64,000 nt of DNA. Source: Prunus persica. Its lineage: Eukaryota; Streptophyta; Magnoliopsida; Rosales; Rosaceae. The DNA lies in assembly GCF_000346465.2 (NCBI RefSeq), contig NC_034010.1, positions 18,072,919 to 18,136,918 on the forward strand, read 5' to 3'. Numbering within the stretch: position 1 is the stretch's first letter; every line of letters starts with the position of its first letter. The position numbers and the translations under genes are program-made. This document shows, in pieces, positions 23,101 to 34,375 of this stretch. The notes under the pieces were generated by a model, which saw only the letters and a list, made by a program, of their open reading frames with translations, had not been told where the DNA came from and did no database searches.

Positions 23101-24335
23101 TCACAGTCCACATAACTACTGCAGGCAAAGTGAACATCTTCCCAGGGGATTTATCGTACGTGCGCACACCATTTTTCCATAAATCCTTGTGCTCATCAAC
23201 CAACGGCCTTAAGTAAACATTAATTGACCTGCCAGGATCCTCAGTTATCAAAACAGTCATCATTGTGTATTCTTTTTTCATGCATTTTCAAGATGGCAAA
23301 TTATATGGGAGTACGGAAATTGGCCAAGTGTTGTGGTCTTGGTTTAGAACCCCGTACGGATTGAATCCGTCAATGACAAGTCCCAATCTAAATTTTGGGG
23401 ATCAGCAGCAAACTCGGGGAATGTTTGATCGAACTCATTCCATGCCTTCCCACCATATCACATCATCGTCTACCCGTTTTTTCTTATGAAATCTCATGTC
23501 TGTGGCAGTATGCGTCGACATATATAATTGCTGCAACCTAGGTTTCAAAGGCAGAAAATGTATGACTTTTTGTGGGATCTTAGTCATTCTATTCTGAGAT
23601 ATCATTTTCAACATCGACTCATTGCATATAGGGCATGTATCCAATGTTTCATATTCTTTGTAGAATAAAATACAATTATTTTTGCATGCGTAAATTTTTT
23701 CATAACCCAATCCAAGACATTCAACACCTTTTGCGTGTGTCTATGGTCTTTCGGCAAACAGTTGTTCATCGGAAGCATTCTTTGAAAAATCCCCAAAAAG
23801 AAATTAAAACACAAGTTTGACATACGATACTTTATTTTTCCGTGCATTAGCTCCACAATGGTTGTGAGAACGGAAAAGCTCTTGCACCCCGGGTATAACT
23901 CTTGATTGGCATTTTTAAAATAGTTTTTCATATTGTTCGAACTCTGCATTGTCCATTGGTGTAGGCACGTCATCTTTCCCTTCCTGATTGATGCGATGCA
24001 AATCGAAAAAATACATTTATAATATCCATGACTTGTTCATTAGGATCCACAATAGGTTCAACATTGTCCACTCTTATGGCCTTTGAAGACAAAGCTTTGT
24101 CTAATTATTCCTCGTGATGGTTCCAAGTGCTATATGTTTCAATCATTCCATTCCTTACTAAATGAAATCGAATATTTTCAATTGTCTCCCACAATATGTT
24201 GTTACAGCTCCTACAAGGACACCGGATTCTAGTGTCACTCGAGTTGTGTGTACGTGCAAAGTCAATAAAATCCTCGATTCCATTCAAGTATTCATTTGCA
24301 CATCTATTCGGGTTCTGTATCCACCTTATGCTCAT
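20150..24335 (-). pseudogene. TNP2 transposase of an older CACTA family, decayed
   Basis: Reading 24335 downwards: a transposon-associated domain starting MSIRWIQNPN with IRCPCRSCNN (24335-24105); Transposase_21 parts with NNCILFYKEYETLDTCPIC (about 23660), WTVNDFPAY (about 23100) and LDVIHVEKNVFDTLMGT (about 22700); a DUF4218 part with KSHECHVFMQRLLPVGI (about 22400) and VNYRWMYPIEMY (about 22150). A solo LTR (20442-22016) cuts the gene here. The end (LSVFAQSARPFG, NNCDEIELF) lies beyond it at about 20330-20170. Multiple frameshifts make it non-functional. The family differs from the CACTA-1/2 TNP2. Confidence 0.85.
20442..22016 (+). mobile_element. Solo LTR, 1575 bp, inserted in the older CACTA TNP2
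   Basis: Starts TGTTTGGGCC and ends GGGTGAACA, flanked by a perfect 5-bp TSD GTTGC (20437-20441 and 22017-22021). It belongs to the same family as 36006-37747: both contain GGCGCAAGTTATC, ATTGCTAGCAGTGGC and a CTCTCGTTACAAATTTGGTT leader-like segment. No internal retrotransposon sequence is present, so it probably arose by recombination between the two LTRs of a full element. Superfamily cannot be told from an LTR alone. Confidence 0.9.
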
Positions 24336-24431
24336 AATTCCTGGAACCACAATCACAATACAACAATCTCAATAACTTAATACAAAATCATACTGTCACC
24401 TTATGCCTCCAGTAAGGGCCCTATCCCCTTC

Positions 24432-24646
24432 GGGAATGCATAGTTATCTGACGTAATTTATGGCTATATAAGATTAGATTTTGACGTGGATGAATTTCGG
24501 CAGCATCTCGATATAGTTCTTGAGGTGTACCGTAGGTATAAAATACTTATATACCACTCGAAAAATGTACAGAGATGACACTGAAATCTCCACAACCGAA
24601 ACCTAATAATGTAGCCATAAATTACATGACATGACTATGCATTCCC
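24432..24646. repeat. Foldback/MITE-like sequence, 215 bp
   Basis: GGGAATGCATAGT followed by TAATTTATGGCTA on the left is mirrored at the right end, giving about 35-bp inverted arms with roughly four mismatches. No clear TSD. It sits just upstream of the older TNP2 start codon and could equally be a regulatory hairpin of that element. Confidence 0.5.
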
Positions 24647-25049
24647 AAACTGTTCAAATAATGAGACAATTCAAGAATTAATTGGACCACAGTTATACTT
24701 TTACATCCATGCGCGAAATCCAACTAATCCTCGAATGGGAAACTAAGTTTTACTAAAAATAAAAAAAAAAGTACGAAGTTAATTTCAGTTAACTTCGTAC
24801 ATCACAACACATTGTTCTACATCACGCACAATTTAAACATAATATAAACATAACAAACTAAGTTTAACATAATGTAATTAATTATATATTTTTAAAATAT
24901 AAAATGAAGAAAATACATTCTCAATTGTTCTCTACCAATCGCTAATCACACATAATATCCTTATAGACAACAAAATTAATGGCGTTTGTATGAATTTACA
25001 TTAATATTTTTAAGCTAATGACAAAAAATACTTACCTAATGAACGTAGC
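24647..25049. other. AT-rich CACTA interior, no gene
   Basis: No coding frame. Contains a perfect 12-bp stem hairpin (24771-24782 with 24789-24800) reading GTACGAAGTTAA on the left. Confidence 0.5.
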
Positions 25050-25384
25050 GAATTCACAGCAGAGGCAGAGGCAGAGGCAATCTGCAATTTTTTTTACAGT
25101 TTGCCTCTGCAATGGCTGAATCCATATTATATGACGAAGGATTTTGCTCAACGAAAGAGGTTTTGTCGCTCAAACATGCGTCGTGCAAAAGATAACCGTC
25201 GTTGCACAAAAATTAATTTTCATTGCACAAACAGTAACTTTCATCGCGCAAGTATTTGGGGCCAAATAAAATAACCCCGCGTTTTTCTTACAAGACGATA
25301 ACGTGTATTGTCGCTCTAAGTGTTCTTTTGCGACGATGGCTTTCATTGTGCAAGTTTTTCGCGCCAAATAAAATAACCTAGCCT

Positions 25385-26690
25385 CACTACTACAAAAAAG
25401 CAAAAAGACGACGGTAAATCACCGTCGTGTATTTGGTTTTTCAATGGTCGTGGAATCCACCGTCATCTTTTCCCTCATAAACCACGACGCTAAATAACCG
25501 TCGTTGTTAAACAATACAACGTCATCAAAAAATACAAAACGACGTCTTTGTACTGCAAAAAGATCTAAAAAAAGCAATCGAGGATGATAATAGACGACCA
25601 ATTCTCTAAAAAGACCGTCGTTAAAAAGGGAAAATATGACACATATTAAGAGAACAAGGCCGCAAGATAGACATACAACGACGACAATAAAAATACGCCG
25701 ACGTTAAATATAATTTTCACGACAATAAAAAATATGACGTCTTTAAATACATTAGAAGACGACGTTATTGATACCTACTACGTCGCACATATAAACACAA
25801 CCGTCGTACAATTAATTTTCCACTTCGATTTTTCGATAAAAGATGACGTGGAAATAGTTGTCAGTGTCATTATTTACGACGTATGTGTTTCTATAGTAGA
25901 CGTTGAAAAACTAAACAACGTCAGTTACAAATATATGAGAGTCGTATTAAAAAATTTATACGTCCTATTTTCAGAAACAAACAACGACCATAAATATTAG
26001 ACGTTGTTAAATACAACAACGTCGGAAAACAATAAAAAACAGACGTGTTTAGTCTGCTAAAGTTCTACAACGTCTCTTATTTACAAAAAACCGTCGTGAA
26101 ATAAATTTTCCACTTCGATTTTTCTAAAAAAGATGACGTGGAAATAGTTGTCAGTGTCATTATTTACGACGTATACATTTATATAGTCGACGTTGTATTT
26201 ATATGTATTCATTACTCACGACGCACTTAATAATATAGACGACGTTGAACGTCTAAACAACGTCGGTTCCAAATAAATGAGAGCCGTATTACAGAACATA
26301 TAGACGGCGTAGATTATGATGGGAGCCGTATTACAAATAACGTCGTTTAATTGTTATTAGACGGCGGTTATAATGAATTTCCGTCGGAATTAATTTCGTT
26401 CCTCTTCGTTTATAAAAGAACTTGCGACGTGGAAAATGTATGATGACGTCGTATTTTTTAACGTTCAGATTACATATCTCGTTTTTTAGACGTCGGTATT
26501 ATGGGATTGGAGTCGTGTTATTTTGAATTACATGGCGGTTCTTTATCCTTCACCGACGTGATATCCTGAATAATTACTTCACAATAGCGTCGTGGTTCTT
26601 CATTGTTACGTTGCTTTAAGACGTCGGTAAATATGCTGAATAACTGATTCACAATAACGTCGTGTTTTATTTGAACGTAGAAAGTGAAGA
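25385..26690. repeat. CACTA-1 left subterminal motif array
   Basis: Dozens of short motifs ACGACG, CGTCGT, GACGTCG, ACGACGGT and ACGTCGG occur in both orientations every few tens of bases in otherwise AT-rich DNA. They resemble the TNPA-binding subterminal repeats known from En/Spm. An 88-residue frame inside is shared with CACTA-2 but made of motif DNA and is not called. Confidence 0.85.
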
Positions 26691-27009
26691 AATCACATTA
26701 CAATATTTTACAAAATTAATGTCATACACTGCCAATTACATAAGCATCATTCAATCCATATATCTTCACACCCATCTCGAATATTTTGACCGCCTAACTC
26801 ACCTACCAGTTCATCAAATGTGTCAACATTTGGCATCCTCTAGTAAATGGCTCACACTCAATTATCACATCACCTAATACTTCATCACCAATAACATCAT
26901 TATATTCTCTACTAGGCATTGATAACACTACCGACCAACCACGATGCATCGGGTCGTCAACAAAAAATATTTGTTTCACTTGAGAAGCCAAAACAAATTG
27001 GTCATTCCT
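26690..27009 (-). pseudogene. TNP2 last-exon remnant in CACTA-1
   Basis: Encodes the last ~80 residues of the TNP2 C-terminal DUF4216-like exon (KQIFFVDDPMHRGWSVV) as in CACTA-2 56562-56825. A one-base deletion (GGCATCC for GGCATCCC near 26830) shifts the end of the frame. The rest of TNP2 is gone at the deletion junction. Confidence 0.85.
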
Positions 27010-30000
27010 GGCAGAGGATCCAGAAAATAGACGGTTTCTCTCTTTGCTCTTACAATCAGCAAAATCCAATGACGGCTGCACAAAATTAATATAAAAACGA
27101 CGGTTATTTACAAAAACGACGTATTATAGTATTTCACACGACGAAGTAAAGTAGCTAACGACGACATTATATATTTATCACGATGATAAATAAATACCGA
27201 CGTGGTTAGTAGTTTCAAACGACTAAATAAAATAAAACACCGACGTGGTTAGTTTATAAGCTGTCATTTATTGAAAATCTTAAAAACAAAATCCTAAGGA
27301 GACTAACCCTGGATTGTAAGGCATCATGAAAATCTGTTCACCGTCTGTCTTCTGAAGTCGAGCTGCTACAAGTCGTGATCTTGCAGTTATTGTGCCAGAG
27401 TTGGCACTAACTGTAGCAGGGTCGATAAAGCCAACCATACTGCACATATTGGCTTTTTTCAAAACATCGTGTAAGTACCTAAACAAATAAAATAATATAA
27501 ACAAGTCAGCACACAAAACACGACGGTTATGTATAAAAAAAACGACGTATTATAATATTTCAAACGACGTACTGAAATAGATGAGGACGTTATAATATAT
27601 TTATCACGACGGTTGTTAGTTAAGACGACGTGGTTAGTTAGTTAAGACGACGCAATATATAAACCAACGAGTTATTATTTTAGAAGTACAAACCTCATAT
27701 ATACAGCCAATACAGGAGCTCCAATTTCTTCCATGCCTGCAAATTGTGTAATATCTTCAGGCAGGAGGAAGGTATCGCGCTCACCACCAAACACCTCCTT
27801 ATCAATTGTAAATTGGACTGTCTTATCCTCAGGCAGGAGTGTCGTTTCCACAAAACGACAAAGGGTTTTTAAAGAAGATGGCGCCTCCATTTTTGAATAA
27901 GCACCAACTTCAATAACCTGTTTAAAGAAATAAAAAAAATGACGTGGTAATTCAATAAAGACGACGGTTTAAGGAATAAAACGTCGTTTTAAAAGTATTT
28001 AAACGACGGTGAAAAAATTGTCGTGGTAATTTAATAAAGACGACGGTTTTATGAATAAAGAGTCGTCTGAAACCATTTAAACGACGGTGAAAAAATCGTC
28101 GTTTAAATATTTTATTACGTCTTAAAAAAATTCCGCCGTCTAAGTTGTAAACAAACGACGGATTAAATAAAAATATCGACGTCTGAAATTTTGAAAAACA
28201 AATAAAAAAGTTATGTTAACATACCTTGTCGTCATGCTTTTCTTCATCTTCTTTCTCCTTTTCTTCTTCCTTCTCTTCATCTCTTTTTTCTTCTTCCTTC
28301 TCTTCATATCTTTTTTCTTCTTCCTTCTCTTCATCTCTCTTTTCTTCTTCCTTCTCTTCATCTGGCTGATGTTTCCCCATTTTGGCAGTATCATCCTCCA
28401 AATGTAGGGATCTCACATCACCTCCAGAGCAGCTAGCTTTGTCAGACATTGGATTTTTGGGGCTTTGGCTAATTCTTGGTTTAAGCATGCTTGGATCAAA
28501 ATTGGGAATTAATTGGGAAAGCTGACTCAGGAAATGCTCCCTCTCAGCCTCTACCAATTGTTTTGTCCTAGCCTCCATCCTTAAGGCCTCTTCCCTTGCC
28601 TTAGCCTCCATCTTTTTAGTCTCTTCTTGAAGGAGAACTCTTAAACTCTCCTTCAAACGGTCGTCAAAGCTCACCCTCTGTGGTTTGGGCAAATTGAAAT
28701 ATTGCCTTGGGGAAACACCAGCACCAACTCCCCTCACCCTGCCTGGATGCTCGGGGCCCAAAGCCATGGTCAGCACATCATTGCTGCCATCTACTCTGAC
28801 TTTGCCTTCCGAGACTTGTTTCTGCAATTCATCCTAAAACAAAGATAAACAAAAAAACACACGACGGTTATTTATGTACAAACGACGTATTATATAATTT
28901 CACACGACGCAATAACGTATAAACCGACGTTATTATAACTTATCACGACGGTAGTTATACCGACGTGGTTATTTATTTAAAACGACGAAATGAATAAACA
29001 ACCGACGTCTTATGCTATAATTAAAGATAACAGAGTAGTGATTCCTATTTAGACCGTTAACGACGTTTTTAAAAAAATTTCGACGTGGTAATATCCTTCA
29101 CACGACGCGAAAATGAACCACCGACGTCTTATGCTATAATTACAGAAAACATAGTAGTGATTCCTATTTAGACCTTTAACGACGTTTTTAAAAACTTTTC
29201 GACGTGGTAATATCATTCACACGACGAAAAATATAACATACGACGTAATAAGAATAATTCACAGTTTAATAAAAATTTAAAACAGAGTGAGTAGGCTTAC
29301 AATGAATTTTGCCTTCTCTGCCACCTTTGGATCAGGGATGTTACCATGTTTGTCCTGTCTAGCTCTCTTCCATAAGGTAGATCGATCAATTTCTACCCCA
29401 GGCATGGTTTCCTCCAATTGATCCTCCAATCCAGCATATCCTTTTCGAGACAATCGATGATTGTACTCGAGTTTTTCCCTAATCTGTGAATGTTGAGAAT
29501 GCACAGACTGAAAATCTTTGGATAGCCTTGAAGCTACAAAGGCATCCCATTGTGCTTTCTCTATGAATTTATATGTTTCAGGGGGTTGGCTTAATTTCTC
29601 CCTGTCATTGGTGTATGGAAGGATATAATGCCTCGTTAGTGTAGACTTGAAATCCTTCCATTTTTTGGCAGCAGAAGATAAAACAGAGGTCTTGCCCCCT
29701 TGGCCTACGACAAAAGCCATGTCAACTGCTTCCCAAATCTGCTCCTTTATATCCTTTGGGATTTGGGACCATTTCTTGTCCACAAGTGGGATCCTGGAGC
29801 GTGCCAAGACACCAATATACGACTGCATCTCAATATGTGCTTGGCCAACACCTTTCCCCCTTTTATTGTACTCAACAATTGGCCTCAGTTTCTGAAGCTT
29901 TCTCTTCACAACACGAGGCATTGTGCTCATACCTCGACCAGTCTTTGAATCATCAGAGATTGTTGTCTGGCTGGTTGGTTCTGTCTCAGCAGATGATGAA

Positions 30001-30110
30001 GCAAACTTCATCTTCTTCGAAGACTTCATCTCCTTCGAAGACTTGTCTTGGGGAGCTACCACTCCAAGCTTCTTGGAGCCAGAATCCTTAGTTTGTTGTT
30101 GAGAAACCAT
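27010..30110 (-). pseudogene. Transposase_24-like/Ulp1 gene of CACTA-1, truncated at the Ulp1 domain
   Basis: Exons that join in frame with GT-AG sites: 30110-29301 (ATG at 30110; the frame runs upstream only to a TTG), 28833-28225, 27917-27694, 27478-27308 and 27075-27010. Exon 1 is basic and carries a Transposase_24-like domain near its end (GLEDQLEETMPGVEIDRSTL, LWKRARQDKHG). Exon 2 has a conserved coiled region (KLKESLRVLLQEETKKMEAKA-like) and an acidic 9-residue RDEEKEEEK repeat. Exons 3-5 begin a Ulp1 (C48) protease: HWILLIV has the histidine and FLDPLPG the aspartate. The deletion then shifts the frame before the cysteine exon, so no active protease can form. Confidence 0.8.
28245..28362 (-). 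repeat. 27-bp coding repeat (RDEEKEEEK)
   Basis: Within exon 2, nine-residue units of lysine and glutamate repeat; CACTA-1 has two more units than CACTA-2 (63925-64000). The plus-strand poly-Phe/Leu frame here is a shadow of this repeat. Confidence 0.85.
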
Positions 30111-30129
30111 TTTAACAGACAAAACTGCA

Positions 30130-33100
30130 AGTGAAAATATTTCAGGAAAACATTAAGAACACAAACGACGGTATTAAAAAAATACGACGTATGATATGAT
30201 TTTAGACGACGCAATGAAATAATCTCAGACGTAATAAATGTTTAAAACCATTATTTATATAACGTCGTGGTATATATGTTCACACGACGTCAATAGTAAT
30301 ACACCGTCGTGGTAAACTATTAATTATATAACGTCGTGGTATTTATGTTCATACGACGTCAATAGTAATACACCGTCGTGGTATTAACATTCACACGACG
30401 TAAAACAATAAGATATTTTGTCGTCTATATTAGATACCAACCCTAGTTTCTTTTTCTTTATATTTTATCAAATAAGGGAAAAACAAAAACCATTGTTCAG
30501 CGAAATCAAACCTGCAATTAAACAAGCATATAAAAAAAGACTATTATTTTAAAAACAACTTTGTCAATTTTCAGACGACGCTAGAACAACTGACGAACCG
30601 TCGTGGTCTACCGTCGTCTTATTTAGTTGATGTAGTTGTCTTCAAAGTTGGAAACTTTCTCTCTTTGTCTGTATATTTTATCAAACTTGGAAAGAAGTAA
30701 AATGATTTTGGCCAGAAAAAAGGTAAAAAGATTTTTCAAACAAAAAACGTATGAGCATGCAAAACAGTAACCAAAATAGTGAAAATGAAAGCTTACCTTT
30801 TGCGTGCAATGAAAGCAAGAGGAAGATGATCGATGTTTAAGTTCAGAGACGACGAAGAAGACGAGAGGAAGACGATGAGAAACTCTGACAATGCTCTGAC
30901 AAGGAAAAAAGACGAAAAGGTTTCTCTGGGAGATTGAAATTTTTAATCGGGTTTGGAAACAGTGCATGTGTAAGTCGAAAAGTTGCTTACATATAAAACC
31001 ATTTCAAAAAAATAATACGGCGGTTACATTTAACTACGTCGTTTTTAACTAAAACGACGCAATATTTTTCATTCGACGTGGAATCATTTCATTTAACGTC
31101 GTTAGGTTTAATATAACCGACGTGGATTTTAATTTTTAAATTATGAATAGAATTTTTTTTCCCGTGACCTTTCAGTTTATTTTTCAATTACAGTGCGTTA
31201 TAAATAGAGTTTTTTTTTCGGAGGAAATTTAAAACGAAGGAAATTAATATTTTGCAATATGTAAAGTTTCTTTTTTGGATGACAGATTTAAATAAAATAA
31301 GAATATAAAAACAACAAATGTGTAAGTCAAGTAGACGAAAAGTTGCTTACATATAAAACCATTTCAAAAAAATAATATGGCGGTTACATATAACTACGAC
31401 GTATAAATTACAAAATACGACGGTACATTTAACTTCGGACGTGGTAAATAAATACGACAGTAGTTTGTAGGTACCGTCGTAGTAAACTCAAAAATTAAAG
31501 TACATAAGTAATAACTCGCGTCATGGTATATTATTTAACACGTCGTTTTTATTAATTTACCGACGTGGATTTCTGTAATATACGTCGATCATACCGACGT
31601 TGATTTTACAATTTAAACGGCGGTTTTTTTGTAAGGACCGCCGTTGGTTTTAAAAATTTATTCTATAAATTTGTCGCTTTCATTCATTTTCGGTTTACAT
31701 TTAAGGTTCCAAGTTCTTCCTCTCTCAGTCTCTCATGTCTCAAAGATAATAATTTGGATGTTTTCTCAAAGAGAAATTGAGCTTACTCGCATCAAATATA
31801 TGTCCACAAGAAGAAGCTTGTCAACTAGCCTTCTCACTTCCTTGATCAAGCCTGATAGGACACTTAGTGCTTCTGAATACTCCTTGCTTTCCATCAAAAG
31901 AGATGCAAGCCTGGCCTCCACTCGCTGTCGAAGGAAAGTTCGCTTCTCAGGGAAATCTGAAGATCAGATGTGCCTGATCCTCTGCTTGATTTTCTTGCCT
32001 AAGAAGATCCGTCGGATTTATTGTGATAGCCTCTTCCTTTATCCGTAGAGCTTCAGAAGAAGAAGATGGGTTTCAAGAATGCGATAAAGAATAGAAATGG
32101 CTTCAGATGGCCTCTAAAGCATGAGCAATTGAATCAGTAGTTTCTGGGAGATATGATGAAGACATTGTCAATGCTTTGAACTACACAAGTCCTGCAGAAA
32201 GATATGTTAAAGAAACTGAAACAACGGCGGTTTTCTGTTCTACCGTCGTCTTTTCTCGTCGTCTATATTAAGTTACGATGGCGGTAGATTTATAATTACC
32301 GACGTAGATTATTTTGTTAAACGTCGTTAAGTGTACTACAACCGACGTGGATTTTAATTTTAAATTATAAATGGAGTTTTTTTTCCCGTATTCTTTCAGT
32401 TTTAGTTTTCAATTCCAAAGCGTGATAAATAGATTTTTCTTTCCCGAGGAAATTTAAAATGAGGGAAATTAATGTTCTAGAATTTGTAAACTAACACGAC
32501 GCAATATTTGCAAATCTGTGTCATCTGTTAAGATTATGATGTGGAACAGAGTTCCATCTGGTAAGATTTCGTAACCCTTGGGATCTCAGCAAAACTGATT
32601 ATGTCGGCGGTGTTCTATATAAACCGTCGTGGTTATTTCAATTCTTGTCATTAAGTAGATCTACCGACGTAGGATAAGAAAATCAAAGAAAAAAATTGTT
32701 AACAAAAATTCTTATTAAGACGACCGTTAAAATTAAAGGTACGACGTATAAAATGAATAAATACGACGATAAATTTTATTGTACGATTTAAAGATAACGT
32801 AGTAGAACTATACGAGAATGACGTCGATATATTTATATTTTCCGTCGTTGTAAATTAATTTAATACGGCGATATTTTGTATTTTAAAGCCGTGGATTTGT
32901 TTGTAATTATACGGCGTCTTATACGAAAACCTCGTCGTGTTATTTTATGAGTAAAAACGGCAGTTTTTATTGAAATCGTCGTCTTTACTTTCTACGTCGG
33001 TCGATTCATAACTTCTGCCGTTCTTTGTTGGCATTGATTTTACACTGCGGAAATCTGTTTCAAATAGACGTCGGTTGTTTAATTATGTACGTCGTTGTTT

Positions 33101-33251
33101 TTGAACAGCCATTTGAAACTCCATTTTTTAGTTGTCTAAGGTTGTATTACACGACGGTGTTTTTAGAACCGTCGTCTTTTTATAAACCACGACGGTTTTC
33201 ACTGAGACCGTCGTTGTTTTCTGGTCGTCTTTTTCACTTTTTGTAGTAGTG
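30130..33251. repeat. CACTA-1 right noncoding arm with ACGACG motifs
   Basis: Same motif family as the left arm, dense at 30160-30430, 31020-31640 and 32220-33251. Motif-poor islands are 30620-30970 (likely leader and promoter of the minus-strand gene) and 31660-32220 (captured RPN6). Confidence 0.8.
31757..32200 (-). pseudogene. RPN6: Captured fragment of proteasome lid subunit RPN6
   Basis: On the minus strand an ATG at 32165 starts MSSSYLPETTDSIAHALEA, the RPN6 (PSMD11) N-terminus. It is followed by NPSSSSEALRIKE-like sequence in a shifted frame, DLLRQENQAED, GTSDLQISL, then EKRTFLRQRVEARLASLL and SVLSGLIKEVRRL, ending near SKLNFSLRK. RPN6 is a PCI-domain subunit of the 26S proteasome lid. 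Compared with the family, segments are missing between QAED and GTSD (about 31975) and between ISL and EKRT (about 31948). There are also a stop and frameshifts. The upstream ~35 bases may be the host 5' leader. It is bounded by ACGACG motif DNA, so it was acquired by the transposon and is not a resident gene. Confidence 0.9.
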
Positions 33252-33679
33252 CCTTTTTCTTCCTAACTTTATGTGACGATAACGTGTATTATTGCGCTAA
33301 GTGTTCTTTCGCGACGATGGCTTTTGTCGCGCACATTTTTGGCGCCAAATAAAATAACCCTGCTTGTTCTTGCTAACTTTATGCAACGATAATGTATGTT
33401 GTCGTGCTAAGTGTTCTTTCGCGATGACAACTTGCTTCGCTCAAGTGTTTGCCACCAAATAAAATAGCCCCACGTTTTTCTTGCTAACTTTACGTGACGA
33501 TAAGATTTTGTTGTAGCGCTAAGTGTTTTTTCGCGACGATAGCTTTCATCGCCCAAGTTTAGAAATATAAAATTATTATTTGTGATAGTTTTAGCTACGA
33601 ATGAGATTTTGCGTCGCGCAAGTGTTTCTTGTGCGACGAATTTCTGTTTGTCGCGCAAATTATAAAACGTTGTAGTGTT

Positions 33680-34375
33680 CACACACCATCTTGGATTTGG
33701 ACGAGTATTCTAGAGGGAAGAGATGCTTTAATGGGCAGGGCCACCCCATTTTGTTGGGGAGTATATGGACACGAACGTTGATGTATGATGCCATGATCTT
33801 GTAATTTTTTTTTGAGATCATGATTAAGAAATGATCCACCATTGTCAAAACGTAGAACTTATGACACTAAGTTGTCACCATTTTATGGAATTGTTGAAAC
33901 GTTAAGCTGACTTCCCCTTTGGTTTTGAGAAGGAAAACACAGGTCATTCAGGTGCAGTCATCAATGAAAGTGACAAAACATTGAGCTCCAACCGGAGTAG
34001 CGATTTGAGCAGGCCCCTAAACATCAAAATGAATAAGCGAGAAGGAACCAAACTTTTATTTGTACTTAACGGGAACAGAACACATTGGATCTTAGCTAAT
34101 TCACACGTATCACACTAGAAGCTGGAAACATCAAAACTAGAAAATAATAATGGAAACTTCTTCAAATAACCGAACGAGGCATGCCTAAGACATTTATACA
34201 AGAACCAAACTTTGTTTCTTTGTCTCTCAGAACTAGCTCCACTTGTTATGAAAGCTTGACCAATCTTCGTCTCACTATCCGGTGCCCAGTCCAATTAGTA
34301 GAGTTTGCCTCGCCTAGTACCACAACTAATCGTCTTCCTTGTGTGGATGTCCTAAAAAACACAACGATTCGGCCA
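33680..34375 (-). pseudogene. Copia pol fragment (pre-integrase and integrase)
   Basis: Minus-strand frames contain CGTRRGKLY, WAPDSETKIGQAF, RHASFGYLKKF, CDTCELAKIQCV, and further on DNGGSFLNHDLKKK and CPYTPQQNGVA near 33740. This is the order of the copia GAG-pre-integrase and integrase domains. Several frame changes; it stops at the older CACTA terminus at 33677. It is not the continuation of the copia at 17560-20130, because both contain the same integrase region. Confidence 0.8.

Larger units (their letters stand above)
25385..33251 (-). mobile_element. CACTA-1: non-autonomous deletion derivative (7,867 bp)
   Basis: Ends are CACTACTACAAAAAAG at 25385 and CTTTTTGTAGTAGTG at 33251 (~14-15 bp inverted repeats), with CCT on both sides (25382-25384 and 33252-33254) as a perfect 3-bp TSD. 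Genes read on the minus strand. The left 1.6 kb is nearly identical to CACTA-2 (55202 onward). At 27005-27009 it jumps to what in CACTA-2 is position 62681 onward, so 5,860 bp including TNP2 are missing. It therefore needs transposase from elsewhere. It carries a captured RPN6 fragment. Confidence 0.95.
25050..33677 (-). mobile_element. Right end of the older CACTA element, split by CACTA-1
   Basis: 25210-25384 and 33252-33677 together form one subterminal array of ~110-bp units containing GCGACGATGGCTTTCATCGC and GCGCCAAATAAAATAACC. The terminal sequence at 33677 is ACGTTGTAGTG, reading CACTACAACGT inwards. CACTA-1 interrupts it with a 3-bp TSD. The coding part is the decayed TNP2 at 20150-24335. 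The other terminus is missing, apparently lost where a truncated copia joins at about 20130. Confidence 0.75.

Noticed and set aside
25734..26000. 88-residue frame conserved between CACTA-1 and CACTA-2 (also 55550-55816)
   Set aside because: Consists of ACGACG-type motif DNA with no domain; shared only because the copies are nearly identical.
28213..28407. Plus-strand frame rich in Phe and Leu resembling a membrane protein
   Set aside because: Complement of the Lys/Glu coding repeat of the real minus-strand exon.
29647..30091. Three plus-strand frames
   Set aside because: Antisense to the Transposase_24-like exon, whose minus-strand product shows domain motifs and a proper start.
31644..32048. 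134-codon plus-strand frame
   Set aside because: Antisense shadow of the captured RPN6 fragment, which is recognisable on the minus strand.
17560..34375. A single copia element interrupted by the older CACTA (17560-20130 plus 33680-34375)
   Set aside because: Both pieces contain the same integrase region (DNGG...QRSC-TPQQNG) with different sequence, so they come from two different elements.
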